This document shows, one piece after another, positions 17,968 to 26,049 of a stretch of 64,000 nucleotides of DNA. Both the position numbers and the translations under genes were made by a program. The stretch is taken from contig DIFZ01000001.1 of assembly GCA_002419385.1 (NCBI GenBank), forward strand, positions 1-64,000. Direction: 5' to 3'. Position 1 is the first letter of the stretch, and the number at the start of each line of letters is the position of its first letter. This DNA comes from Geobacter sp. UBA5735 (GTDB lineage Bacteria; Desulfobacterota; Desulfuromonadia; Geobacterales; Geobacteraceae). The notes under the pieces are model-generated. The model made no database searches and was not told the DNA's origin. It saw only the letters and a list, made by a program, of their open reading frames with translations.

Positions 17968-18609
17968 TCAGAATCTCATTTTTCTCCAGACCTCTTTGAC
18001 CTTGCCGAAGATCCTCGTGGCGCCGTCGATGCGGAAAGGGCGGTACATGGGATTGTCCGGCGCCAGAACCACCTCGTTATCACGGATCCGGTATCTCCTG
18101 AGGATCGTCTCCCCCCAGAGGTTGTTCAGCAGCACGATATCCCCGTTATCAAAGACATGACAGGCAGTGAAAATCACCAGGTCCCCGTCCTGGATCGTCG
18201 GCGCCATGAAATCTCCGCGGAACAACAGGGCATAGCACCCTTCCTCGACGCCGGGCAGGATAATGCGGTCATGAATATCCTCCTCGGTGATCCCGTCCGG
18301 AAACTCGGGCGGCACTCTCTTCAACAGTGCCGTTCGCGAAGCAACGATCCTTTCGACCTCTTCCTGGTCCATCAGCTTGCGCGAAATTTCCCCTACCCCG
18401 GTAAAAAGCCATTCCTCGTTTATTTCATACAGATGGCAAAGAGCTATCAGCAGGGTATCGGACGGCAGCTTCTTGCCTCGCTCCACATCGCTCAGGAACC
18501 CCTGCACAATCCCCAGGGAAGCAGCGAACGACTGCTGGGTGAGCCCCCTTGAAAGGCGGATCTCCTTGATCCGCCGGCCTACCTCGTAACTGTTGTCATT
18601 ACTTGTCAT
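17968..18609 (-). CDS. XRE/S24-type repressor without the protease dyad
   Basis: From ATG 18609 the protein has 213 residues; an upstream open frame exists but without a ribosome-binding site. Residues 8-62 are a helix-turn-helix (GRRIKEIRLSRGLTQQSFAA). The C-terminal half has the LexA/CI S24 fold. Where the nucleophile motif should read GDSMxPTIxDGD, the sequence is GDFMAPTIQDGD, with Phe for Ser. The region normally supplying the lysine reads ETILRRYRIRDNEV, with no Lys. So RecA-stimulated self-cleavage is not expected; the domain would serve for dimerisation. Target genes are unknown. Confidence 0.82.
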   Translation of the reverse strand: MTSNDNSYEVGRRIKEIRLSRGLTQQSFAASLGIVQGFLSDVERGKKLPSDTLLIALCHLYEINEEWLFTGVGEISRKLMDQEEVERIVASRTALLKRVPPEFPDGITEEDIHDRIILPGVEEGCYALLFRGDFMAPTIQDGDLVIFTACHVFDNGDIVLLNNLWGETILRRYRIRDNEVVLAPDNPMYRPFRIDGATRIFGKVKEVWRKMRF

Positions 18610-19088
18610 CTGCGTTACCGCCGGGAAAAATGACTTCATAGAGCAATCGTGACTCAATGCCCGCACTGTCGAAAACACAGATTGCATCCTGTTTGCCCGC
18701 CCCTTCATATCGATAAAATAGCGGAGCTCGGGCAGAATGTCGAAGCAGGCTCTGCCCAAACAATCTCAATCCTCGCGGCCTTTGGTTCGGCTGCGCCTGA
18801 ACGGAGCAAGTCAGCGTCGAATCATACCGAAGTTTCCCGCCTGAAGCAAAACAAAAAAACACGAATTAAAAACGAGATATAAAAATCCGGCAATCCGAAC
18901 GCCGGCCATCGTTACAAATGTGCGGGAAAAAAGGTTGAGAGCAGGCTCGCCGAGAAGTCGGCATGCAAGATCATGGAAAGATGTCCAAGTGACTGGAAAA
19001 TTTTTCTGATCGTTATATAATTTATCGGAAACGACACAGACTCACGCGTCATCAATGGATTCGAAACCAGTGGAAAAGGAGGAGTGAC
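18610..19088. other. Divergent intergenic region with a -10 box at 19016
   Basis: About 480 bases separating the repressor from the GlsB-like gene. TATAAT at 19016-19021 is a good -10 for the rightward gene, with a poor -35 (CTGGAA, 18993-18998), suggesting activation or another sigma factor. No gene is recognised. The left part could encode an N-terminal extension of the repressor, but without start signals. Confidence 0.4.
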
Positions 19089-19361
19089 ATGGGATTTTTT
19101 TCCTGGATCATCATGGGTTTGATCGTCGGCGTGCTCGCGAAGTGGATAATGCCCGGGAAGGACCCCGGCGGATTCATCATTACCATCTTGATCGGCATAG
19201 CAGGCGCCTTCGTGGGCGGCTTTGTCGGATCATTACTGGGAATGGGCAACGTGACGGGATTCAACCTGGGAAGTCTCCTGCTGGCTACCGGCGGCGCCCT
19301 GCTCCTGCTGTTCCTGTACCGGCTGATAAAGAAACCGTCACCACCAAAACCGTCAGCGTAA
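19089..19361 (+). CDS. GlsB/YeaQ/YmgE family membrane protein
   Basis: 90 residues with three hydrophobic segments: FFSWIIMGLIVGVLAKWIMP, IITILIGIAGAFVGGFVGSL and LLLATGGALLLLFLYRLI. The glycine-rich pattern and the MPGKDPGGFI loop are typical of the transglycosylase-associated family. These small inner-membrane proteins are stress induced in several bacteria; the molecular role is unknown. AGGAGTGAC precedes the ATG. Confidence 0.85.
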   Translation: MGFFSWIIMGLIVGVLAKWIMPGKDPGGFIITILIGIAGAFVGGFVGSLLGMGNVTGFNLGSLLLATGGALLLLFLYRLIKKPSPPKPSA

Positions 19362-19429
19362 CAGGGCTTTCCATTTATCGAGAGACCTCCATGATTCCCT
19401 CACAAAAAGCCCAAGACTCCTAGAGCCCG

Positions 19430-20011
19430 TCATTCGTTTTTTCGCGTAAAAAAGCTCTTGATGCCCGGGGAGTTCGCCATCTTCCTGATCATGAAGCCGC
19501 AGATCAGGAGGACAATGATCAGGCAGATCACCGGAATCACGATGGCACAAACGGTGAGCAGGGTCGACCCGGCAAGTTCGACAGTGGAGACCATGGAGTT
19601 CGTCATGCCGCCCGTGGCTGCGGACGATTTCGCCCGCAGCGCTACCGTGCCCCCTTGTACTATGGCTGAAATTCCGCCACCAGCGATGATCGCCGCTGAC
19701 CACTTCAGGAATGGGGAAACGTCGCCCATCATGGAAGCCGTGCTGATTGTCCCGGCAGCGACAGCGGCGGGTGTCATGAGCGCATCCAGCATGTTGTCAA
19801 CCCAGGGTACGTAGTACGCGCAGATTTCCAGCACCGTAGCAGTGGCAAAGGCGATGACCGCCGGCCACGTCCCCAGCCACTGGAAACCTTGCGAGAGCGT
19901 GAGGTAGCCTGAAAGTGCCGCCACACCCAGTCCCAGGAGGGGGACGAATACCCTGAACCCGCATGCGGCGCTGAGACCGGTCCCAACGGCAAGACCGATG
20001 ATGGTTTCCAT
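19430..20011 (-). CDS. DUF4126-type membrane protein
   Basis: 193 residues and about five hydrophobic segments, starting METIIGLAVGTGLSAACGFR and including YYVPWVDNMLDALMTPAAVA, the best-conserved part of this family. Function is unknown. GGAGGGGC precedes the start. It is convergent with the GlsB-like gene, from which it is separated by 68 bases. Confidence 0.75.
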   Translation of the reverse strand: METIIGLAVGTGLSAACGFRVFVPLLGLGVAALSGYLTLSQGFQWLGTWPAVIAFATATVLEICAYYVPWVDNMLDALMTPAAVAAGTISTASMMGDVSPFLKWSAAIIAGGGISAIVQGGTVALRAKSSAATGGMTNSMVSTVELAGSTLLTVCAIVIPVICLIIVLLICGFMIRKMANSPGIKSFFTRKNE

Positions 20012-20203
20012 GGCTTTGCCCCTCCTTGCGGGGATGACGGGTATTCCCGTTCACCTGGTGAATAGTATGCTTTACACGTGAGTCTTCAAATCAAAATTAG
20101 CACACTTTGCGATTTCCGCATCAGCTTTTATGGCATTCGACCAAAACCCCGAAAAACCACCCCTTGAATCCCCGTCAAAGGATTTCAAGGCACGGGAGCC
20201 CGC

Positions 20204-20740
20204 ATGTTGCCGAAAAACATCGATGAGTTGAATGCAATTCGTGTCGAATGCTTCGCCATGGTCAGGAAGCGAGCGTTATTTTCCGCGGCCGCAGCCACCG
20301 TGCCTGCATTTGGTATCGATATCGCATCAGACGTCGGGATCCTCCTCAAGCTTATCCCTGCAATCAACCGCAGATTCGGACTTGCACCTGACCAGGTGGC
20401 CGGTTACAGCCCGGCAGTGAAACAGGTCATCTTCCAGGTGATAAAGCGGGCCGGGTTCGCCATGGTCGGAGCCGAGATCACCAGGTCCGTCCTGATGCAC
20501 GCCCTGAAACACGTGACCGGTCGTGCAGTTACCAGGCAGGCCCTCAAGTTCGTGCCCGTTCTCGGGTGGGGTGCCAACGCCGCGATCGGTTTCTGCGCAA
20601 TGAAATACGTCGGCAATTCCCATGTCAAAGACTGTTACGCTGTCTGCGCGCAGGCTCTTGAATCACACAGCGAAGGGGTGTCTCGGAAACCGGCGGCGAC
20701 AAAAGTATCTTACTGTGTACTCCGAAAGCCTCATAATTAA
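20204..20740 (+). CDS. Hypothetical membrane-associated protein, DUF697-like
   Basis: 178 residues. Alternating glycine-rich hydrophobic stretches (AAATVPAFGIDIASDVGILL, FVPVLGWGANAAIGFCAMKY) recall the C-terminal membrane domain of DUF697/GTPase-associated proteins, but no GTPase domain is present. The last 20 residues (KPAATKVSYCVLRKPHN) look out of character. No strong ribosome-binding site is seen before the ATG at 20204. Function unknown. Confidence 0.5.
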   Translation: MLPKNIDELNAIRVECFAMVRKRALFSAAAATVPAFGIDIASDVGILLKLIPAINRRFGLAPDQVAGYSPAVKQVIFQVIKRAGFAMVGAEITRSVLMHALKHVTGRAVTRQALKFVPVLGWGANAAIGFCAMKYVGNSHVKDCYAVCAQALESHSEGVSRKPAATKVSYCVLRKPHN

Positions 20741-20764
20741 CGTTTATCTTGAAGGAGAAATCAT

Positions 20765-20799
20765 AAAAAAAGACGCAAACCCGAAAGCTTACGTCTTTT
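20765..20799 (-). terminator. Intrinsic terminator of ssb
   Basis: Read on the minus strand, AAAAGACG and CGTCTTTT pair around a loop, and seven T follow. It lies 29 bases beyond the ssb stop codon. Confidence 0.7.
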
Positions 20800-20827
20800 G
20801 CCGTTACATTCTCAGAGGAGGAAACGA

Positions 20828-21268
20828 CTAGAAAGGTATATCGTCGTCGGGGTTGAACGGCGGCTCTTCATATCCTCCGCCCTGCCCGGCAGCCGGCTCT
20901 TCAGGAGCTCTGCTCCCTGCGCGCCCCGGACCGTCTCCACGTCCGCTCAGCATCTGCATCTTGTCCGCGACCACTTCGGTAGTGTATCGATCCCTTCCAT
21001 CCCGGTCCTGCCATTTCCTGGTCTGCAGCCGGCCTTCAATATAGACCGTCTTCCCCTTGGCAAGATATTCGCCGGCGATCTCCGCAAGCCTCCCCCAAAG
21101 AGTGACATTGTGCCATTCAGTCCGCTCCTCCCACTCGCCGCTCTTGCTCTTGAACCGTTCGCTGGTAGCAAGGGAAAAACTGGCGACAGCCGTTCCGGAA
21201 GCAGTATAGCGAACTTCCGGGTCCTTACCGAGATTACCGATCAGCATGACCTTGTTCAGACTTGCCAT
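20828..21268 (-). CDS. ssb: Single-stranded DNA-binding protein
   Basis: 146 residues from the ATG at 21268, which has AGGAGGAG 8 bases upstream; longer frames lack such a site. The OB fold begins MASLNKVMLIGNLGKDPEVR and includes WHNVTLWGRLAEIAGEYLAK and the YIEGRLQTRKW strand. The tail is glycine-rich and acidic, ending NPDDDIPF, the conserved tip that recruits replication and repair proteins. SSB protects single strands in the cytoplasm. Confidence 0.95.
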   Translation of the reverse strand: MASLNKVMLIGNLGKDPEVRYTASGTAVASFSLATSERFKSKSGEWEERTEWHNVTLWGRLAEIAGEYLAKGKTVYIEGRLQTRKWQDRDGRDRYTTEVVADKMQMLSGRGDGPGRAGSRAPEEPAAGQGGGYEEPPFNPDDDIPF

Positions 21269-21462
21269 ATGAAAACTCCTCCTCCAGTGATTGACCAAAA
21301 GGTATCGCCGCCGAAACAGGGGAGAATCGGCAACGAATCCACGGAATAGTACATCAATTTCTCCCCGTTCGCAAAGCGAATGTTTGGCAAGCGCCGCAAA
21401 GGTCCGCTGGATACGCCGCAATGCCGCCCTGTCAGCGCTTCGATCCGCTGCAACAATTTCTC

Positions 21463-21495
21463 TTGACATTTGGTTATTTACCAGCTTATATAACG
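21463..21495 (+). promoter_or_regulatory. Promoter with overlapping ModE-like operator
   Basis: TTGACA at 21463-21468 is followed by a 24-base near-palindrome, GGTTATTTA (21472-21480), CCAGCT, TATATAACG (21487-21495). The 9-6-9 layout and the TATATAACG half match the operator pattern of the molybdate-responsive repressor ModE. The right half coincides with the -10 region, so molybdate-bound ModE would repress. It drives the leader and methyltransferase downstream. Confidence 0.7.
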
Positions 21496-21521
21496 CACCA
21501 TCGATTCAAGAAAAGTCACCG

Positions 21522-21654
21522 CTCCGACCCGCCCTCCCTTCAGCCACTGCTACGGGAGCCGTGCTTGCCGGCAGGTCCAATTGCGTAACAAGAAACTTGA
21601 GCTGAACCCATCAAGCGCCCATTTCGTCCCCTGCCGCCCCGGCAGGCCTAACGG
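21522..21654 (+). promoter_or_regulatory. Structured leader before the methyltransferase, resembling the 5' half of a Moco/Tuco riboswitch
   Basis: The leader begins CTCCGACCCGCCCTCCCTTC, much like the three riboswitches in this window (all start CTCCGACC). It lacks their 3' core GCCTCCCG...GGAAAGGAG. A hairpin CCTGCC-GCCCC-GGCAGG lies at 21630-21646, and a terminator follows. It could be a decayed or divergent aptamer or an unrelated attenuator. Confidence 0.4.
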
Positions 21655-21699
21655 AACCCGCATTGATACTGGATTGATCGGTATCGGTGCGGGTTTTTT
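21655..21699 (+). terminator. Leader terminator upstream of the methyltransferase
   Basis: AACCCGCA (21655-21662) pairs with TGCGGGTT (21688-21695), with an inner GATAC/GTATC helix, and runs into six T. It sits between promoter and gene, so readthrough must be controlled. Confidence 0.75.
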
Positions 21700-21739
21700 G
21701 AACTCAGGACGACAGTCTGACAGTACGGGAGAATGGCCC

Positions 21740-22648
21740 ATGCACTCTCTTCACCGCCTGCCCGAGCAACCCGGCAGCCGGCAGGCATCGGACAAGGAAA
21801 AAGAATCGGCAGACGAGTCCATGCTTTCCCCGCTCGACATCCGGGAAATCGATTGGAACCGTATCTGCTGGGAAACGAGAAAACGTAAATCCTCTCCCAG
21901 CAGCAATTCGGCCTATTGGGACAATCGGGCGCCGGCCTTTGCCCGAAACTCATCCAAGAGTGACTACTCGGTCTTATTTCTGGGCATGCTCAAGGTCAAA
22001 CCTCACTGGACGCTCCTGGACGTGGGCTGCGCCGCCGGCACCCTGGCCATTCCCTTGGCAGAGCGGGTGAAGTCGATCACGGCCATTGATATCTCGGGAA
22101 ACATGCTCGCCCTGCTCAGGGAGCGCTGCGCAAAACTGAACATTTCCACTATCCAGACGGTACTCGGCGCCTGGGAAGATGACTGGAACGCCCTGGGGAT
22201 CGGTGAACATGACGTGGCACTCGCGTCCCGGTCACTGATTACGGAAGATTTCGAGAGCGCCCTCTCGAAACTGGACAAGGCAGCCCGCAGGCGGGTCTAT
22301 GTCTCGACCATCGTCGGCGACGGTCCCCATGACCGCCGCATCTACCGGGCGCTGGGCAGGGAGCTGAATCCGGGGCCCGATTACATATACCTTTACAATC
22401 TGCTCTACCGTATGGGAATCCGCGCCAATGTAAACTTCATCACCTATCAGGAGCGAAATTCCTATGAAAGCCCCGAAGATGCCCATGCTCACCTGAGTTC
22501 CAAGATAGAACTATTCACCCCCCGGGAGGAAAGCATTCTGCAGGCATTCCTGCAGGAGCACCTCATCTTTGAGGAGGGAAAGTGGATCATGTCGTACCCG
22601 CGGAAAATCTGCTGGGCAGTCATCTGGTGGGACAAGGAGAAGGCCTGA
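21740..22648 (+). CDS. Class I SAM-dependent methyltransferase of the Mo/W locus
   Basis: 302 residues from ATG 21740, which has GGGAG 7 bases upstream; the frame is open further up but would run through the leader and terminator. Motif I is LLDVGCAAGTLAIPLAERVK and motif II ITAIDISGNMLALL. The substrate is not evident. A second, different methyltransferase lies at 30965. Being first in the locus, behind a ModE-like operator, it probably serves metal uptake, or makes or modifies a metal ligand. Confidence 0.75.
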   Translation: MHSLHRLPEQPGSRQASDKEKESADESMLSPLDIREIDWNRICWETRKRKSSPSSNSAYWDNRAPAFARNSSKSDYSVLFLGMLKVKPHWTLLDVGCAAGTLAIPLAERVKSITAIDISGNMLALLRERCAKLNISTIQTVLGAWEDDWNALGIGEHDVALASRSLITEDFESALSKLDKAARRRVYVSTIVGDGPHDRRIYRALGRELNPGPDYIYLYNLLYRMGIRANVNFITYQERNSYESPEDAHAHLSSKIELFTPREESILQAFLQEHLIFEEGKWIMSYPRKICWAVIWWDKEKA

Positions 22649-22683
22649 TCGACGCAACGAGGAGATAACGCGCAATAAACAGC

Positions 22684-22718
22684 AGACCTGCCAGGTTTTT
22701 TTGAAACCTGGCAGGTCT
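22684..22718. repeat. Perfect 15-bp inverted repeat, copy 1
   Basis: AGACCTGCCAGGTTT (22684-22698) and its exact complement AAACCTGGCAGGTCT (22704-22718). The same two arms recur at 38305-38337. With its T-rich loop it may act as a weak terminator after the methyltransferase gene. Confidence 0.9.
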
Positions 22719-22793
22719 CGAACTCAAGGAGAATGATCTGATTCAAAACTCTAAGATATTCTGAATTTCATAACACAATCAATTAATTCGTCT

Positions 22794-22905
22794 CTCCGAC
22801 CCGCTGACCCTAAGGCTGCACGGCTATGGGCATCGGGCTGCGGGCGCCGCCGGAAACAGCGTCGCCTCCCGTGCTTGGAAAGGAGTGACCACGAAGGTCT
22901 GCAGA
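22794..22905 (+). promoter_or_regulatory. Moco/Tuco-type riboswitch aptamer 1
   Basis: The conserved core is present: CTCCGACC at the 5' side, GGGCGCCGC hairpin closing on GCGTCGCC, then TCCCGTGCTTGGAAAGGAGT. This matches the aptamer before E. coli moaA (GCCTCCCG...GGAAAGG). The 5' part folds as one stem without an obvious side helix, which would fit the tungsten-cofactor (Tuco) variant. It precedes the ABC-FmdE-TonB operon. Confidence 0.85.
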
Positions 22906-22942
22906 GGCCGGCGGGTGTCAATCTCCGTCGGTCTTTTTTTTT
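22906..22942 (+). terminator. Riboswitch 1 expression-platform terminator
   Basis: GGCCGGCGG pairs fully (two G-U) with CCGTCGGTC and nine T follow. Ligand binding upstream would decide whether transcription enters the permease gene. Confidence 0.85.
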
Positions 22943-22995
22943 GCAGTAACAATCTGATTGCTGAAAGCTATCATCACAAGGAGAACACTCGTCAC

Positions 22996-24006
22996 GTGAA
23001 AACAAGTTTTCGGATACCCGGCCTGGTTTTTCTTCTCGTTTTCTCCATTCTGCTCTCTCTCACCCTGGGCAAATACGAGATAACCCTGGGCGAGATCTGC
23101 AGATTCCTCATATCCTCCGCCGGGTTGGGCTCGATGGACGAGGCACGGCATTCCCTGCTCTCCAACATCCTGCTGGACATCAGGCTGCCGCGCATCATCG
23201 CCGCAGCCCTCATCGGTGCGGCTCTCTCCGCTTCCGGCACCGCATTCCAGGCCATGTTCATCAACCCGCTGGTCTCCCCGGGACTGCTCGGTGTGCTGGC
23301 AGGGGCCTCATTCGGGGCGGCACTGGGGATGACCCTCTCCAGCACCTGGTTCGCCGTGCAGTGCGGGGCCTTTCTCTGCGGTTTCCTGGCTGTTCTCATC
23401 GCCGTGGGCATTGCAAGGCTCTACCATGGCGACCGGCTGCTGATGCTGATTCTCGGAGGCATCATCAGCGGCGCGCTGTTCACGTCGCTGCTGTCCATCG
23501 TCAAATACGTTGCCGACCCCTACAACCAGCTGCCGGCAATCGTCTACTGGCTCATGGGCGGCCTTTCCCTGGCTGACGGCAGGACCGTCGCGCTTGCCTC
23601 GATCCCGATCTGCGCGGGGATACTCTTCCTGCTGCTGTTTTCACGCTTCCTCAACATCCTCAGCATGGGTGACGACGAAGCCAAATCCCTGGGCATCAAC
23701 GTCACGCGTATCCGCATGGCACTGATTTTTTTCGCCACACTGATCAGCGCAACAACCGTTGTCATCGGTGGCCTGATCGGCTGGGTCGGCCTGATCATAC
23801 CCCACATTGCCCGCATGCTGGTTGGGCCGGACAACAGGATACTGATGCCTGTCGCAGCACTCATCGGGGCCATCTATTTAATCGCTGTGGACGACCTGGC
23901 ACGGCTGCTTTTCACCGTGGAGATCCCACTTGGAATCGTCACATCTCTCATGGGCATACCATTTTTCATACTGGTACTGAAAAACGCGCGGAAAGGATGG
24001 ACATAA
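22996..24006 (+). CDS. BtuC/FecCD-type ABC permease, probable molybdate/tungstate or metal-chelate importer
   Basis: 336 residues from GTG 22996, with AAGGAG 12 bases upstream and just clear of the riboswitch terminator. About ten membrane helices; family motifs RLPRIIAAALIGAALSASGT and LGINVTRIRMALI, and GLIGWVGLIIPHIARMLVGP near the end. The type II importer family takes B12, ferric siderophores, heme and, in the MolBC branch, molybdate and tungstate. Riboswitch control argues for the latter. It overlaps the ATPase gene. Confidence 0.88.
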   Translation: MKTSFRIPGLVFLLVFSILLSLTLGKYEITLGEICRFLISSAGLGSMDEARHSLLSNILLDIRLPRIIAAALIGAALSASGTAFQAMFINPLVSPGLLGVLAGASFGAALGMTLSSTWFAVQCGAFLCGFLAVLIAVGIARLYHGDRLLMLILGGIISGALFTSLLSIVKYVADPYNQLPAIVYWLMGGLSLADGRTVALASIPICAGILFLLLFSRFLNILSMGDDEAKSLGINVTRIRMALIFFATLISATTVVIGGLIGWVGLIIPHIARMLVGPDNRILMPVAALIGAIYLIAVDDLARLLFTVEIPLGIVTSLMGIPFFILVLKNARKGWT

Positions 24007-24803
24007 CCATGCTGCTCGTCGCAGAAAACATCAGCTTCGGTTTCCCGGAAAAGCTGGTGCTCAGAAAAATCTCCTTCGATGTGCGCAGGGGTGAAATCAT
24101 CTCGCTCCTCGGGCCGAACGGAAGCGGAAAAACGACACTGCTGAAGACCTTGCTCGGCCTCTACCCTCTCGACACAGGCCGCGTCCTCTTCCAGGGGCGT
24201 GCCATCTCCACCATTCAGCAGAAGGCACTTGCGCGGGACATAGCCTATGTACCCCAGATACACCGCGCATCATTCGCCTACCGGGTGATCGATGTGGTGC
24301 TCATGGGCAGGATTCCGCATAAAACCTTCTTTTCCCGCTTTTCCCCGGAGGATATGGATATCGCGCTGGCGGCTCTTGACAAACTTTCCATCCTCCATCT
24401 TCGGGACAGGCCCTATACCAGAATCAGCGGCGGAGAGCGCCAGCTCACCCTCATCGCCAGAGCCATGACCCAGGGAGCCACCACGTTCGTCATGGATGAA
24501 CCGGCTAACGGCCTTGACTACGGCAACCAGATCAAGCTGCTGGAAAGCCTTCTGGATCTTGGAGAAGACGGATACACCTTCATCAAGTCCACCCACTTCC
24601 CCGACCATGCTCTCTGGGTGGCGGACCGGGTCATCATGCTCAAGGATGGCTCGATCATCGCGGACGGGACTCCCGACAGCGTCATAACGAGCGAAAACCT
24701 GTTCACCCTGTATGGCCGGGAGGTGGATGTCCATTCGCTGCGGGAGAGTTTCAAAGTCTGCATTCCGAGGAAAATCGGCACTTGCAGATGCGCTCATACC
24801 TGA
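23997..24803 (+). CDS. ABC importer ATP-binding protein (BtuD/FepC/MolC type)
   Basis: 268 residues if started at 23997, overlapping the permease by 10 bases; ATG 24009 is an alternative. Walker A is GPNGSGKTT. The signature is ISGGERQLTLIARAM, Walker B TTFVMDEPANGLDYG, and the switch histidine lies in KSTHFPDHAL. It powers the permease encoded just before. No periplasmic binding protein is in this operon, but two lie at 33758 and 38394 in the same locus. Confidence 0.88.
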   Translation: MDITMLLVAENISFGFPEKLVLRKISFDVRRGEIISLLGPNGSGKTTLLKTLLGLYPLDTGRVLFQGRAISTIQQKALARDIAYVPQIHRASFAYRVIDVVLMGRIPHKTFFSRFSPEDMDIALAALDKLSILHLRDRPYTRISGGERQLTLIARAMTQGATTFVMDEPANGLDYGNQIKLLESLLDLGEDGYTFIKSTHFPDHALWVADRVIMLKDGSIIADGTPDSVITSENLFTLYGREVDVHSLRESFKVCIPRKIGTCRCAHT

Positions 24804-24818
24804 CAGCACTGCGTATAC

Positions 24819-24882
24819 CTGAATCCGTGACGTCTGAACACCGAGCAAGCAGAATGCCGGGATTCAGACGTCACGGATTCAG
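24819..24882 (+). repeat. Perfect 19-bp inverted repeat between the ATPase gene and fmdE
   Basis: CTGAATCCGTGACGTCTGA (24819-24837) is complemented exactly at 24864-24882, leaving a 26-base loop. No T-run follows, so it is not a simple terminator. It could be an RNA-stabilising or processing hairpin that sets different expression for the transporter and the downstream genes. Confidence 0.9.
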
Positions 24883-24911
24883 ATCATGACAAGTTTAAAG
24901 GAGGCTTTCAT

Positions 24912-25469
24912 ATGCTGATCACCGATGTTCGCGAAACGCTGCAACGATGTATCGATTATCATGGCCATTTTTGCGCAGGTCAATCGCTGGGAGTCCGTCT
25001 TGCCAAGAAAGGGCTGGAACTGGCGGCGCCCGAAGACCTGAAAGACCTCATAGTCTTTGTCGAAAACGACCGCTGCATTGCCGACGCAGTGCTCATCGCC
25101 ACCGGCACACGCCTGGGGCGGAGGAACCTCAAGTACGTGGACTACGGCCGGATGGCCGCGACGTTCATCAACCTGAAAAACAATGTCGCCTGGCGGGTGA
25201 GCCTCATCCCCGGCGAAAAGGAAAAGAATTCAGGCCCGGACGCAAAGGAGTATGTCCTGACTGTGCCGGATGAAGAACTGCTCGTCTGGAAAAAGGTCAA
25301 GGTCAACCTGAAAAAAGAGGAATTGCCGGGAAAACCCCTGAGGACCGTACCCTGTTCGAAATGCGGGGAAAAGGTTTTTGACGGAAAGGATTTCACGGAC
25401 CCGGCAACCGGCGAAGGGCCGCTGTGCAAGGCATGCCTGCAGGGCGCCTACTACGAGGAGGCGGAATAG
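24912..25469 (+). CDS. fmdE: FmdE family protein
   Basis: 185 residues. The N-terminal domain begins with CIDYHGHFCAGQSLGVRLAK, the His/Cys motif of the formylmethanofuran dehydrogenase subunit E family, followed by ENDRCIADAVLIATGT. A C-terminal zinc ribbon has CSKCGEKVFDG and CKACLQG. FmdE proteins bind metal and are found next to molybdenum or tungsten enzymes, including in organisms without methanofuran; their role is not known. AAAGGAGG precedes the ATG. The next gene starts directly after the stop. Confidence 0.9.
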   Translation: MLITDVRETLQRCIDYHGHFCAGQSLGVRLAKKGLELAAPEDLKDLIVFVENDRCIADAVLIATGTRLGRRNLKYVDYGRMAATFINLKNNVAWRVSLIPGEKEKNSGPDAKEYVLTVPDEELLVWKKVKVNLKKEELPGKPLRTVPCSKCGEKVFDGKDFTDPATGEGPLCKACLQGAYYEEAE

Positions 25470-26024
25470 ATGTGCCTCGCGGAATCCCCCGTCATCATTC
25501 TGAGCGGGCCAGGCCAGAGCGGAAAAACGACCCTTCTTTCCGCACTGGTCTGCCTACTGCGGGAGGAGGGCGTGAAGGTGGCCGGGATTCTGGCGGAGGG
25601 TCTGTGGGAAAACGGTGTCCGTAGCGGGTTCAATCTGATTGATCTCTTCGACGACAGTTCCGTCTCTCTTTCCCGCCGCATACCGGACAACGATCTGTGC
25701 AACGGCATACCTTTTGAATTTTACGAAGCCGGTCTGGCCGCAGGGATGAGAGCCCTCTCCCTGGAGAGGTGCGCGGGTGCCGATGTGGTGATCGTTGACG
25801 AGGTGGGCTTTCTCGAACTTCGGGGAAAAGGCTGGGCATCAGCTCTGCAAACCCTGCTGGAACTTGACGGTTTGGTCCACGTCTGGGCGGTGCGGTGCAA
25901 ACTCCTTAATACTGTGCGCGCTGTCTGGGGGCTTGAAGCCGCGCGGATCGTATCAGTTGAAGAACCCGACGCCCTTAACCGTTTGAAAATCTCCTGCATG
26001 GGCAGACTGATGAAGGCGGTATGA
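25470..26024 (+). CDS. P-loop NTPase (THEP1/NTPase_1-like)
   Basis: 184 residues. Walker A is ILSGPGQSGKTTLLSALVCL, Walker B VVIVDEVGFLELRGKGW. Between them, GVKVAGILAEGLWENGVRSG is the pattern of the THEP1-type nucleoside triphosphatases, a family near MobB and other cofactor-associated NTPases. It starts on the base after the fmdE stop. It may hand metal or cofactor onward, or act with FmdE; the exact job is unknown. Confidence 0.72.
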   Translation: MCLAESPVIILSGPGQSGKTTLLSALVCLLREEGVKVAGILAEGLWENGVRSGFNLIDLFDDSSVSLSRRIPDNDLCNGIPFEFYEAGLAAGMRALSLERCAGADVVIVDEVGFLELRGKGWASALQTLLELDGLVHVWAVRCKLLNTVRAVWGLEAARIVSVEEPDALNRLKISCMGRLMKAV

Positions 26025-26049
26025 GGAATCTGAAAAGAAAGGCTGTGTC

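Noticed and set aside
19012..19035. CGTTATATA as a third ModE operator
   Set aside because: Only one half-site; the other side reads CGGAAACGA and does not match.
21522..21654. Leader read as a cobalamin riboswitch because it contains GCCACTG
   Set aside because: The other conserved cobalamin boxes are missing; the similarity to the neighbouring CTCCGACC leaders is better.
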